From: Glossina fuscipes
Taxonomy: Eukaryota; Arthropoda; Insecta; Diptera; Glossinidae
Direction of reading: 5' to 3'
Length of the DNA: 64,000 nt
NCBI RefSeq assembly: GCF_014805625.2
Contig: NW_023998456.1
Coordinates: forward strand, 1,918,559 to 1,982,558
The position numbers were made by a program, and so were the translations under genes. The notes beneath the pieces were generated by a model. The model searched no databases and had not been told where the DNA came from. It saw only the letters and a list, made by a program, of their open reading frames with translations. Positions 38,349 through 49,533 of the stretch are shown here, piece by piece. Positions within the stretch are counted from its first letter, which is position 1. Each line of letters opens with the position of its first letter.

Positions 38349-41300
38349 CTACAAATTATTAAAAATTTTTTTTTGCAATTATATCAAGTTTTCTTATTTG
38401 ATATGTTCTTAGTACCTCTTGCAGTTCCATTTTATTATCGGTTTTGTATACTTTTGTCAAACCGTGCTGTTCTTCTAATTTATTCGTTACCACCGGCATC
38501 AAATCTCGCCCATTAGAAAACGACATCGATGATTGCGATCTTTCGGGTAAATCGCCGGGAAATCGATTATCGCGGTGCCTGCGATTAATAGCTGAGCTAG
38601 TATTATAAACGAAAACTCGCGGGAAATCCATAACAAATTCGCGGCTGCGTATTAAATCGGCCAAAACGGATGATTGTCTTTGTGTTGCGGCTTGCTGATT
38701 GGCCACGTTCGTAACAGAATTGTTACGTGGTCTATCGGGCTCATATTCCAAAATACTTTCTTCGCTACCTAAAAACTGTAAATGTTCGATATATTGTTGA
38801 AATTTTCGCCAATGAAATTCTCATCTGGTTGAAGCAAGCAAGACGATATCGTAAATTACAAAGCGATTCTTGCCAAGCTGAACTACTTTACATTATTTAC
38901 TTGCCGTATTGGTAAGCTTGATGCGAAAGCTTTTAAAACAACAAAAATTGATCCGCATTTCTATACAAGTTCAATTATATGTTCTATAAGATATTAGTTA
39001 GTTATTGATCATAAGATTTGCATAAAATTCATCTCAAGTTCAGTTTTAGCGATTTGGTTGAGATTTGATAAAAACTTCTTATGATAGAGAAAGCGGATTC
39101 CGTCAGTTGAACTCGGCTTACAAATACTCTCTTGCCAAAATCATCCCAAGGCGAATGTGTAGTTTTGCCACTGAAATTTGTGGCGAACATAAAATAGAGA
39201 TATTAAAAACAAACCCTAATGCCTAACCAACGTCGATGTAATCATATCTCTCTGTCCGACCATCTCCGACCGTTAGCCGTCTATTGTTGGAATGCCCACA
39301 ATACCAAGAAAGAAGACAAGACTTTGAAGCTTGACATATATCCTTTAATTGGACGTTCAGATTTAAAAATGTATCTGACTTGTTGCATAAGCGTCCATCA
39401 AAGACATTAAAATTAAGCTAGAAACCAGAAATGCGACGATATAAGTCTACTTGATTTTCTAGGAAACGAAATTCTTGAAATGATAAAACCATAATGCTTC
39501 ACCTGCCGATGTCATAAAGTAGAATATGCTCAAGCAGTGGGCGCTTAGCGAAGAAAATGTAATTAAGTATTGGCAACTTACTTGCGAAGCGGGTATCTAG
39601 GGAGACTAGGCAAGGTTAGTCAAATCAAGAGTATTGAATCGTAATGTTCGAATGGAGAAGAGACGAGCATTAAAACATTGAAGCGCCTAAATAATTTGTA
39701 AATAGATCTCCTAAGAATTGTAAATAAGCTTTAACCTAAAAATCACAGTTCAATGCTAAGAACTTAGTCTTAAAACGAGTCGCATAAAAGCGTAAAATAA
39801 GAAAGGACTTTAGGTTACAGTATCTCAATCTCTATCTCGGCGCAAGTATTGCCTAAAGATCAGTGCAAAAAGCATTCCAATTAACCAACTGACACACCCA
39901 CATGTAATAGAATGTGTGCGTGTTTATGACTCGAAATCAATCAATTTCCCTGCGGGCGCTACGTCGTGTGAGTTTTTTTCATTGATTCGCTGCTCTGCTT
40001 ATTTAGCATTGACATATTTAAGTTAAAAAAGATGTGAATTCCCACACAACGCTTATTAGCTGTTGGTTTAAGTTAGGTATCACAACTTCGCCGTAAAGTG
40101 ACCGCAGGTTAGTATAGTTTTCTTATTTGTTTTTCTTTTCACTTTCTCTACCCATCTAAGCCTAAATGGACGAAAATATGAGAACATGCGATAGACTTTC
40201 TTAGCCATGTAAAAAGGAGAACAACAAAATTATTCATCTGTTCCCAGCTCCGTTTCCGTTAAAAGCCTAGAGTTTCCCGTCAAAATGCAGAGATTTGCAG
40301 GGTTCTCCGTTAATAATACTGGGTTCTCAGTTAAAACGCAAAAAAATACTATGTGTTGATAATAGAATCGAATATCATATTACTGTGTTAGTATGTATTT
40401 TATGTGTGTTTTTTGTATGCTAACTGTAATATACTGTGGCCTACGTATTGTTGGTGTATTTACTTTTAAGCAGTGCAACTGCGTAATATATTGTTAAGCT
40501 GTCGAAATGCAATGCAAGCGATGGGAATCAAAAGATTACTTAGACTTAGACGCATATCTGTACACTTTTGTTAATGATATGTTTTTCGATACTTTTGTAT
40601 GAGAAATTCCTAGCAGTGGGGCTTTTAAGCGGTTTGCGTACATTCTACAAGCATGGGATTAAGAAGATTAAAGCGCAACGCAACGATATGTTTTGCAAAC
40701 ATTTACGTATATTTTTTCTTTTTTCACAATGAAATTTAAATTTTCCAGATATATTAGCATTCGGCTTTGATTGATATAATTTATACAATTACATAATACT
40801 TGTTTATTTGTGTGGGTGTATTTATGTTTGAATGAATTTATCTTAAATATACGCTTAACACTCATAATTAAATATTTATTTTATATAATAAAAAATTGTT
40901 TTTACTTTCATACAAAGGGTTGTCGGATGCGTCCATATGTATGGATGATGACTAGGCTTTCTCTTAGTCACTGACTTATTTTTTTAATCAGTTATTACTT
41001 TTTGCCTTTCTTTCTCAATTAATGTTTTTTTATTTTTCATTTTTTTTTTTTTTAATATTTTATAATTGCATAGAAAATTGTCATTAAAAACTAAAAATAA
41101 TTAAAGTGTTTTTACGGTCAGGTTATGTTTTTCTTTCAAGTCTTAGAACTCTTAAGTGTAAATCTCATGGGTCTTAACAGGGAGCTTGAAAAGGGATAAA
41201 AATATAAAATTACTGAATAGCTCTGCGCGTATATACATTTAAACTAAACATATTAAAACAAATTACATCACTAAGCAGTCGTGGCATCCTTTATTCATGA

Positions 41301-41828
41301 ATGTCACGACTTTCTGTTTAAAGCCAAAATAAGTGCGCTTACGGGGAAGGAAATGGTGGGGGGAGAGAAGGGCGGGGAAAGAGGAAACTTTAAGATTGTG
41401 TCGATTGTGTGTTTATACATCGGTCACTTGACGACTACTAGTACAATGTTGTGTTCTACTGTCATTGGTAATGGAATTGCTAGTGTTAGTGCTAGTGCTG
41501 CTATTATCATTTGTCGTTGATTCGACCATAAAGGGCCGATTGCTATTTATCGTCCGATTCAGGCCAGGCACTGATATATGCCAGGAGCACAAATCATTAG
41601 CAGTATTAGTGGTAGCGGAAATGCCGTGCATGGGACACCCATCCGCTGATAATGAGGGACTATTGCAACTCGACACAGATATTGTTTCTACTGGTACATT
41701 AAATACTGAATTGGATTCTGTGATTCCAAGGGAATTCGTATTACTCTGAACTACTTGGTCGCTACTATCATTGCTACTAATTTGATTATTGTGATTGATT
41801 TGTGTTTGATGATGATATTGTTGATGAT

Positions 41829-41859
<31 letters not shown>

Positions 41860-44800
41860 CATAACACCAACTACTACAACTGGCACATCTGTATCATTTA
41901 ATGACGGTACTGTTGCAATATACTGAGGCGGTGCAGGAATTGTGTTCACTTCATCACCCACCACATAACCATAAAATTTCAATACATCCAGTTTGCACAT
42001 AGGGCATGTTCTGTGTTCTAGAAGCCACGGATCTATGCAGCTCTTATGAAATTCATGCCTAAAATAAGTAAACGCAAACAAAAACATATCATAGCATCTG
42101 TAAATATTAATTAATTAATAGTATGCCAGCACTCACTTGCAGGGTAAAACACGTATTAAATCTGATATCTTATATGCTTCTATGCAGATGGCACAACAAT
42201 CAGAATCAGCATCTTTTTCATCAGTACTTTTACCCGTTTTGGTGGGAATCTTCATTATGGCTTTTTTCGTTACTGAACATAGGTGGCGCTGCAATATAAT
42301 ATCAAGAAAAGCATTTAATATCAGAGGCTTTTTTTTGCATAAAAAGAAGCTTAACAACAAACATAACCCAACAAACAATTGAATACTGAATTACTAAGAA
42401 AATTCTATTCGACCGCTGCCGAATTTAATTTTTTACACCCATCATCGCTATAACAAAAAAATGAAAAGAGGGAAAACATTAAATTTTCATATTTAATATA
42501 ATGTGACAGGCGTGGGTGGAGTGTTTATGTTTTTGTAGAATAAAAGTGGAAGTTAATATCGTGTATCTGTTGTAGCCAATAAGTCATGAGCAAAACCTAC
42601 AAAAAAGACAGACTTTTGTTTTACTGTTGGCGTGTCGTTTGACCGGTTTGGGTCATTTTCAAATTCCTTTGCATGTTTACAAGCGATATCTGCATTGTTG
42701 CCCAAGGGAGAATATACACTACAAACATAACATAATTGGGCAGACGGACAGACGAGCAAACTTGGATGCATTCCGAATTTGACGCTGATTAAAAATGTAT
42801 ATACTTTGCGGTTCTTTCCTTTTGACATCTCCTTCTAACTAATATAACATATATTACTTTCATCGTGCAAGATCCCTATCTTGAAGGTGATCAGCTCACA
42901 ATCAAAAACTAAAATTAACGAAAATAGATGAAATGGTCTTGAAAAAGTAGGGTTTGCAGATTATTCCTTGAAATAGAGCAGCCAATGACATTTCCGAGGT
43001 CTTGCTGAAATATTCAACAGATGATAGAGGTTTGCGGTTCTACGCTTTTACTTAAGAATAACATCGAAAGTTTCAAAATAAAATTAAAGATGGAAATTTA
43101 GATATATATATGTATATATATTTTTTTTAAATTATATTTTTGTTTTGTCGGCTGCATTTCAGTATATCATTTTATGCTTAAATGTTTTATTTTTGCTCTT
43201 TAAAGACATAGTTCTTTTTTTCACATTTCAACTGCCTTAAGCAGTAACACGTTAGAGTTCTAGAGTTTTTCATTTACTTTTTTATTCATTTTGCTAACTT
43301 GGATATTTAATAATTTAATTTTACTCACCGATTGTTGATCCTTAGTTTGCATATAGCGGAATTTTTGTATATAATAGAAAATCAGCCATACCAGGGAAAT
43401 AACCATTAATATAATGAAGGAAATGGCCACGAATAGAATTGACGTTCTAGAAGAGAAACTTCTTATTTAAATTAATTTGAATATGTATATAAATATATAT
43501 AAATTCTTATGAAAAACTTTTAAAAACACCAACACTTAACAAACGAGATTTAAAAATACTATCAGAAGTTTCGTTTACCCAAAATTATTATTTTGCAAAA
43601 TGAAAATTTCTATAACATAATATATTCATCGAGAAAAGAACTCATATATAATCTCTAAAGAAGTTTTTTAAAAAAAAAAATGAAAGTGCAAAAAAGGAAA
43701 ATGATTTAAAAGAAATTATCTAACACTTACTTTTTAAAAACCTCTAAAACATGTAAATTTCATCCAAAACGGAAACGTGATGTTGTAAAAATTTTTGTAT
43801 ATAATCTAGAATTGGTTTTTTTAGTTAGCTTTTAGTATCAATTTTGGATGATTATGTAGAAGAGTAGGAAATTTTGTAATAATTTATTGCAATATGTAAC
43901 ACATTTTAATTGTAAAATTTAAAAAACAAACACAAGTCTAAGAAACGTTTGGTTTGTTGGGTGTAAATTCAAGGGTAATATCTATACATTAATTGTTGAG
44001 CAGTTCGATCGTGGGGATGTAGCTCAGTGGTAGAGCGCTCGCTTCGCATGTGAGAAGTCCCGGGTTCAAACCCCGGCATCTCCATTAGGCAGCGTTCTTA
44101 TAATCTTTTTTTTTTCACTATTTACTTTTAGACGTTTCCCAAAAATAAAAAACCACTTGTTCTTTCTGCCTTTCAAACGTGTGGCATATTTTACCCACAG
44201 ATCTGAAAACATGATTTATTATTATTTTTCTCTGCAGATAATTCTAATCTAAATGATCATTAAACCACCTATCACTGAAGGGTAGGAGGTATATTGTTTT
44301 TATTAAAAAGTTTGCATCTCCCAGAAGGATGCTTCAGAGATCCCACAAAGTGTATATGTATTTGACAAGCATTAAATTTTTGTCCGTCAGTCCGGTTGTC
44401 TACCTGTCCGTCTGTATAGTGTCTGTATAGATATTGAAAATGGACCAAATCAGTCGAAGGACACTCAATGCTATAGCACAAAGGGTACAAAAGGGAGAAA
44501 TTTGATCACACCGTCCCAATGTTATAGTGCACTAATATATATATATTTTTTTTCAATACCTTAATAGCGCGCGCCGTCAAATTTCAAAAAACCCATAAGG
44601 CCTTTACACTTTGGGCGAATTTCATATTCGCAATGCACCTAAGCAACTGCGTCTATCAATTTGTCTGTCTAACCTACTGTGCATTATCTGCGGTCCAAAG
44701 CCCGCATGTTTATACAACGAAAGCTGTGAATACCCTTCATTTCCGTGTTGTTTGGTTCCTACTCATAAAATACAACACGTACTCTATTTAAATTATCACT

Positions 44801-47416
44801 TTTATCCTGAAAATAGAAAATTTCGGCCGCAGCTACTCCCTATATAAATTAGAGAAAAGTTAGTTCGTCGTCTTTTTTTAAGTCTTATTTACGATAATGT
44901 GGTGAGTGGAAAAGAGTCGGTCACGGTTGAGCACAGTTTTTTTATTTGTTTGTTCGTCCATTGGTTTATCCATCCTCTCTATTTAAATTTCTATCTAAGC
45001 GAATTGGGATTTTACCATTATTTTGAAAATAACAAAACTAGTGACATTAAAGTTATTGTAATTCATGAAACAATAGGGACATTTTATTAGAGGACCCTTG
45101 TCTCCGTAGTGAAAATTATTAATCGAAGTACGTCTTCTGTTTCCGTTATGCAGACGAAGAGATCTTACGTCTCCTATTCATCAACGAAAAGATATAAGTA
45201 ATTTGATCATTTCGTCATCATAAAATGAACGGCAAAGATCTCGTCTCTCTCTCTCTCTCTCTCTTTCCCTCTGATGTAGCTCAGCTTTTCAAGTAATAAC
45301 TTTACTCAATACAAAAGCGAGATTCGCTCGCTTAAAAAAAAAATAAAATTTTAAATATTTTTGTTAACATAAGAAATTTTATTGCAAAATCGACGTGAAC
45401 TTTTCACAAAGCATTTACCCTTAACTGGCATTTTTAATAAACTCGATGTGAAAAAGGCTCCAATAAATCGACTATTACATCAACAACGCACAAGAAGGGT
45501 ACACGGATTTCGCCTTAAATCATAAGTAATTTCCTTACAATGTAATGTTGATAGGGTCTCTTGTTTGCGGAAGGTTCCTAAGCTAACTTTTAATTTTTTT
45601 TTTATTTTCTTTCAGCTCTTTCTCATACATGCACTTCATTTCTGCACTTACCGAGTAAAAGTGTTAATGGGCCGCATGCCACTGCGACCCTCTATTATAT
45701 CGGCAATCACTTCAATATCACGATCTAGGAGCATAGCCATTTCCGAACCAATTTCCAGGTATGTTATCACAGCTGTTATGTTACCTGTTGTGGACGAAAG
45801 AAGGATCAATAGAAAGATTTACTTCTGTTTATTACTATCAAAAGCGCATTAGGAAAAACGGTGACGGCTTGAATGCCTTAAATGGAATACCGCAGTAGAA
45901 AGTTGAAGGAGGTTTTCATTTCAACATTAAAAGAAAAACATGCACTTGTCATGTAAACGCTTATGAACTTAAAGTAACGAACGGAGTAACTAATACGATC
46001 AGAAATGATGCTGAAGAAGTATTTTAAATGCACGCACTTGTGCCCCGAACAAATGAAGAATCGGCAGAGAACGTTAACAGCCTCTCTTTAAAGACGATAA
46101 AAACTGTAAGTAACGAATAGTTTAGTTGAAAAAGTATTTTGTTTAAGAAATATAAGCAGTGAGTTTTTCACTTATGAAATGACTTAACATCTTCATAACA
46201 GTATTTCAGCAGTAATCCCTAACCTAAGCTTAAAAGAAGGACTTTATTTATTCCATTCGTTTGTGTAGGGCGAGCATAAGGAGAGTTTACCATTAAGCTT
46301 CAACGAATAGGTATCTTTGAAGTTGATGTTTGGAGAGCTTGCATATGGTACACATTTAACACAGACGAAAACATTTTGTCAAAATCAATTATCAATTATT
46401 TTGATACTTGGAAAATGATATGAAACTTTGGAGGGAAGAGGAAGAGAAACAATTATTGCCAAATGGAAAAAGCTTACGGAAGAAGATTTATTGGAGAAAA
46501 GTGAAGGCCTTAAATATCCATTTGACTCTGCCATGCATGCATCAAAGCATCAAATTAATCTTACAAAATTACTCGATTACTGAGCATGAGTTAATTAAAA
46601 AAACGAGGCATTAATATCCATGATTTGTTAAAAAGCTTGCACCCTTTTAAAATTGAGTGAAACTGGAATGTAGACAATTGGCAACATTATGCATCTAAGA
46701 ATCAATGGGAAGAGATGTTTGCATGTAGATTGAAAAAAGCAACTGCAATGCGTATGATTGTTTTTCTTGGAACTTTTGCTTAACAAATTTTCAATTCTAC
46801 AAATTTTTGCCAATAATTTCCGATACCTTCAAATTGTAATTATTTTTATGTAATATATTTTCCTCGACTTACGTGATTTGCCTTTTATTTGCATTTTCTC
46901 CAAATTTACTACTGGCTTATCATTATAGATGATTACGCCTGCTGCTCCCTTGGCGTAGACATTTTTCACTTTCTCCTCGAAAGTGCAATGACCGCGTCGC
47001 ACTAATGCTATCCATGCACCATAAGGTATTGGCTGTCCTTTGGTTCCTAGTATACTACTTGTGCAGGCTGTATCATCGTTAACATCGTTACTGGCACTAA
47101 CATGTATCAATCGGCCCTGTACAGTAAGTATTTTCCCTTCGCCATAACGTGCCTTCTCCTCGTTGAAGTTCACCTGTTGTATGATGTTATTTTCTTTATA
47201 AGAATAATTTAGAAATGCATAGGTGTACACATCCATCGTAATGCGTTCTTCATTTGGAAATGTTTGGCTGGTATTGGCATTGGCAGCAGCTGAACGAAAA
47301 TAACGTTCTATATCCTGATTGGCTATTGACATGGCAGCCTCAACGTCATCGGGGAAATAACCCAATGAAATGAAATATATTATTGCTACGTTTACGAGGA
47401 AATGGTGTAAATCCAT
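37959..47416 (-). CDS. gol: goliath: transmembrane PA/RING-H2 E3 ubiquitin ligase, long form
   Basis: This is a membrane-bound E3 ubiquitin ligase of the goliath/RNF130 family, which works on endosomal membranes. I join seven exons: 47416-46873, 45784-45652, 43446-43329, 42288-42137, 42058-41958, 38768-38416 and 38348-37959. Every junction has GT...AG ends and matching phase, giving 596 residues. The order is: signal peptide (about 1-20), PA domain (about 75-220, including [18 protein letters not shown]), one membrane helix (229-252), then RING-H2. The RING metal ligands are C297, C300, C315, H317, H320, C323, C334 and C337 (C-x2-C...C-x-H-x2-H-x2-C...C-x2-C). A long Ser/Asn-rich cytoplasmic tail follows. 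The tail segment [12 protein letters not shown]...[16 protein letters not shown] matches the Drosophila goliath tail as I recall it. The ATG at 47414-47416 fits a signal peptide start. Transcription start and 5' UTR exons were not identified. Confidence 0.9.
38416..38768 (-). CDS. gol: gol distal exon 6 (long-form tail)
   Basis: Begins after TTTTTAG with GT, which completes the glycine codon from exon 5 (G|GT). It reads [16 protein letters not shown] and includes [20 protein letters not shown], ending KMELQE. The donor is GAG|GTACTA, weaker than the other gol donors. Without splicing here the frame would run another 18 codons to a stop. Confidence 0.85.
39215..39420 (+). pseudogene. LINE C-terminal remnant (CCHC-like/RNase H-distal region)
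   Basis: On the plus strand, [20 protein letters not shown] resembles the ECP.Y...R segment that ends many Jockey/I-clade LINE proteins (TV.HILLECP.Y). A frameshift leads to IGRSDLKM in one frame and [17 protein letters not shown] in the next, fitting the expected remainder. It lies inside gol intron 5, opposite in orientation to gol. It is dead and short. Confidence 0.5.
41290..41295 (-). terminator. candidate polyadenylation signal of short gol form
   Basis: AATAAA on the minus strand, about 120 bases downstream of the short-form stop. Confidence 0.4.
41413..42058 (-). CDS. gol: gol exon 5 read-through: second half of RING and alternative polyglutamine C-terminus (short form)
   Basis: The exon completes the RING ([20 protein letters not shown], then [13 protein letters not shown]). 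If the internal donor at 41957 is not used, the frame stays open for about 180 more codons to a stop at 41413, giving a 530-residue protein. This alternative tail is rich in Gln, Asn, Ser and Thr, with ten glutamines in a row followed by YHQQYHH (DNA at about 41829-41861). A minus-strand AATAAA at 41290-41295, about 120 bases after the stop, could end this transcript. The open frame length and the nearby signal argue for a real isoform, but no transcript evidence is available here. The alternative is that only the spliced long form is made and this is intronic. Confidence 0.65.
42137..42288 (-). CDS. gol: gol coding exon 4 (first half of RING-H2)
   Basis: Encodes residues 266-315: [20 protein letters not shown], then the first RING ligands in [10 protein letters not shown] and LPC. 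The donor AA|GTGAGT is in phase 2, with a 78-base intron after it. Confidence 0.94.
42545..42850. repeat. dispersed repeat family D, copy 2
   Basis: Best-preserved copy, inside gol intron 3. Blocks in order are CGTGTATCTGTTG, GACCGGTTTGGGTCATTTTC, GCGATATCTGCATTGTTGCC, GGCAGACGGACAGACGAGC, ATGTATATACTTTGCGGTTC and ACATCTCCTTCT. The other copies are at about 20.4-21.1 kb and 63.5-63.86 kb. Confidence 0.55.
43329..43446 (-). CDS. gol: gol coding exon 3 (transmembrane helix)
   Basis: Encodes residues 227-265: [20 protein letters not shown], then [19 protein letters not shown]. This is the single membrane span and the start of the cytoplasmic linker. The donor TCG|GTGAGT ends in phase 0. Confidence 0.92.
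44013..44084 (+). tRNA. tRNA-Ala (anticodon CGC)
   Basis: A complete 72-nt cloverleaf. The acceptor stem GGGGATG pairs with CATCTCC, with discriminator A84. The D arm is GCTC/GAGC. The anticodon stem CTCGC/GTGAG carries loop TTCGCAT, with anticodon CGC at 44045-44047. The variable loop is five bases and the T arm is CCGGG/CCCGG with loop TTCAAAC. The internal promoter boxes are intact: A box TAGCTCAGTGG (44020-44030) and B box GGTTCAAACCC (44063-44073). A run of nine T bases at 44106-44114 serves as RNA polymerase III terminator. There is no intron. The gene lies inside gol intron 2 on the opposite strand. Confidence 0.97.
44106..44114 (+). terminator. polymerase III terminator of tRNA-Ala
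   Basis: Nine consecutive T bases, 21 bases after the tRNA discriminator base. Confidence 0.85.
44915..44930 (+). promoter_or_regulatory. perfect match to a paired-domain binding consensus
   Basis: AGTCGGTCACGGTTGA fits ANNNNGTCACGSTTSR, the selected site for the Prd paired domain as I remember it. It lies in gol intron 2. By my rough estimate such a match is expected by chance about once in fifteen windows of this size, so it is suggestive only. Confidence 0.3.
45244..45264. repeat. (CT)n microsatellite
   Basis: About ten CT units in gol intron 2. Confidence 0.9.
45652..45784 (-). CDS. gol: gol coding exon 2 (end of PA domain)
   Basis: Encodes residues 182-225 plus two bases of codon 226, reading [20 protein letters not shown] and on to GMRPINTFT. 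The acceptor is CACAACAG and the donor CG|GTAAGTG. The split codon CG|A gives Arg, matching the NRTS-type junction of the family. Confidence 0.9.
46873..47416 (-). CDS. gol: gol coding exon 1 (signal peptide, PA domain)
   Basis: Encodes residues 1-181 plus the first base of codon 182. It starts [20 protein letters not shown], a short hydrophobic signal sequence. The PA domain core includes [18 protein letters not shown] and [10 protein letters not shown]. The donor C|GTAAGT is strong and the phase fits exon 2 (C|GT = Arg). Confidence 0.92.
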
Positions 47417-49533
47417 AGTTCCGTTCGCGACACTTATAGGAGAAAATTGGCACTTTTTACTGTTAAAGCTTAAAAGAATCGTATTTGTGTTGATCTGTTT
47501 TGGTCGCTATGCAGTTAGATTTCATTTGGAATAATTTGCTTAAAAAATTCCAAGACTTCCTTTATGCGTTATGCTATAAAGAAAGAAATAGAATTTCAAA
47601 AAGATCAGAAGAATTCATTTGATTTTTATAACATTTATCCCATACTCGATTCATTAAGCTCTCCATTTGCTTTGCAAGTAAAGTGAAATATTTGAGTTTT
47701 TCCCTTCATGTTTAATAACAATGACATGACAAGATTATGACGTTTCTTTTATTTTTGTATATGAAATTTTAATGAATATTGCATCATATCATTTTCGGAG
47801 ATAATTCTTACGCACATCATCCGAAACATATGTGTGGGTACATGACGACGCTAACGCAGCTACTTGTTTGGAAGTTCTTGATATTCTGAAAAAACCCATA
47901 TTTGTTTCGGACCCTTTCATTTCGTTTCGTGTAATAATTAAACATGAGAAAGTCGCCAAAGCTACTTTGCAGTCTCCTCAGTGTCTGCGTTATAAACTTA
48001 TTAAAATAATATAAAATGAAATCGCTTACAAGAGATCTTTTCAAGTATTGATTGAATGAAAGCCAGAGTTTTGCAATACTTTCCCTTCTATAAATTTCTT
48101 CTTCTTAATCATCCATCCCTTCTTCAAATTTGACTTATGAACCGCATCTCCACAAGTCAGTTTGAAAAACCTCCTACCACAACTTTTAATATGCTATCGG
48201 AGGATAGTTTCATTCATTTTTCTTTCTTTTTTGAAATTTAGAAAAATTTTCGAAGATCCCAACAAAGGAAGACCGAGCAATATAATATAACAATATAATC
48301 TGTACGCTTATCTAACTGATGACCTGATGACCAAACTACTTCAAAAGTGATCTTTAGAAAAGAAATTTCTGATAATAGACCCATAATTAGGTTTTATTAA
48401 GCAGATGATGCAAGTTACTTTATTTAAAGTACTCTTCATAGTTTGCCATCACATTTTTCCCTTCTGTTTCGTAGAATATGAATTCCGTACTAAAGATCAG
48501 CTTGTTTTTTGAGGCTTCCTTAACAACAACATTCCATTTTTTTAGTATTCTTGTAAGAAAGGAAAGTATATTTCTTCGTAATTAGCAATCAGAATAGCGT
48601 TTCAGGGCAGTCTTTCCTAATGGATATTGCAATAAACGACCAAGGGCTATTATGCTGAAGCATCAATCGATATATCGCAACTACCTTCGTTACAAATAAA
48701 TTGCCCACAAATCCAGGAGTATTGCAAACCTCTGCTCCTTCTCTTACTCTCGTTCTTTCTTCCTAGGGTCTATTAATGCCTTTTTTTGTATGGAACAAAA
48801 GCCTCTTTATTCAATTGCAGACGGGAGAATCTTTATGCTTAATAATATGCTGGCTCTTATCGACCAACGCCGCCTTTCCTTTGGATTTATCAATGTAGAA
48901 CTAGAATACTGCAAAATAAAGTTCTTTACAAAGAAGATGTGTTCGAAGTGTGAACGGAAGTAATGAGCAGAAGACCCTCGATTTTTTAAAACGGTACCAA
49001 AAATACTTCACTCCAAAAAGCGATACAAAAATGATTGAACTTATCCCCCCCCCCCCTATAATATGCAAGTAGGAACAAGTGCTTCCAGATCTTGACTGGG
49101 TATGCTTGACCGATGGAACTGCCCCTATGCGTGTGCGAGCCAATATTCACCACGCTTTAATATGCTTATGCACGTAGTGAGTGCATGGCAAGTGTTCTAC
49201 GGGGAGTTCCCCCCACGCTCGTCTAGAAGTTGCCTAGTAAAGCGGCACGTAATTTTTTAACCGCGTTGCAACAATCCACCAAGAGTGATTTTTCTTGCGG
49301 TACTTGAAAACCTTACACAAGAACTGTTCCAATCGATCAGCTATAACACGCCCTCATTTAACAAAGTGTGTTCTAGCCTTAGACTATTGAGCGTTTTTTG
49401 TAATGCTACCTCCCGTTTTAGCCCCACCGAATACAGAGCACAGACTCCGAGCCTTATCTTTGGTGCTTGCGTGGATTTTGTTCATTTTTTCTATTGAAAA
49501 AGGCATGTATTGAGAAAATTGATACAATATATA
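47417..49533. other. gol upstream DNA
   Basis: The bases just upstream of the gol ATG (to about 47470) are likely 5' UTR. I cannot identify a TATA box, initiator or an upstream splice acceptor with confidence. Further up there is a possible mariner tail at 48.4-48.5 kb and a C10 run near 49048. No other gene is visible. Confidence 0.45.
48415..48510 (-). pseudogene. possible mariner-like transposase C-terminal remnant
   Basis: The minus strand reads FSTEFIFYETEGKNVMANYE, then EYFK and a stop. It resembles FF..GI..L..RWEKV...EG.YF, the usual end of mariner transposases. A second copy at about 56.8 kb shares TEFIFYVEM and MMAGEGQHFK-stop. The shared nucleotide block is GTAGAATATGAATTCCGT. The catalytic region is not visible, so the assignment is tentative. 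Confidence 0.35.

Noticed and set aside
41465..41749. Plus-strand open frame antisense to gol exon 5
   Set aside because: It mirrors the gol read-through coding sequence and has no independent support.
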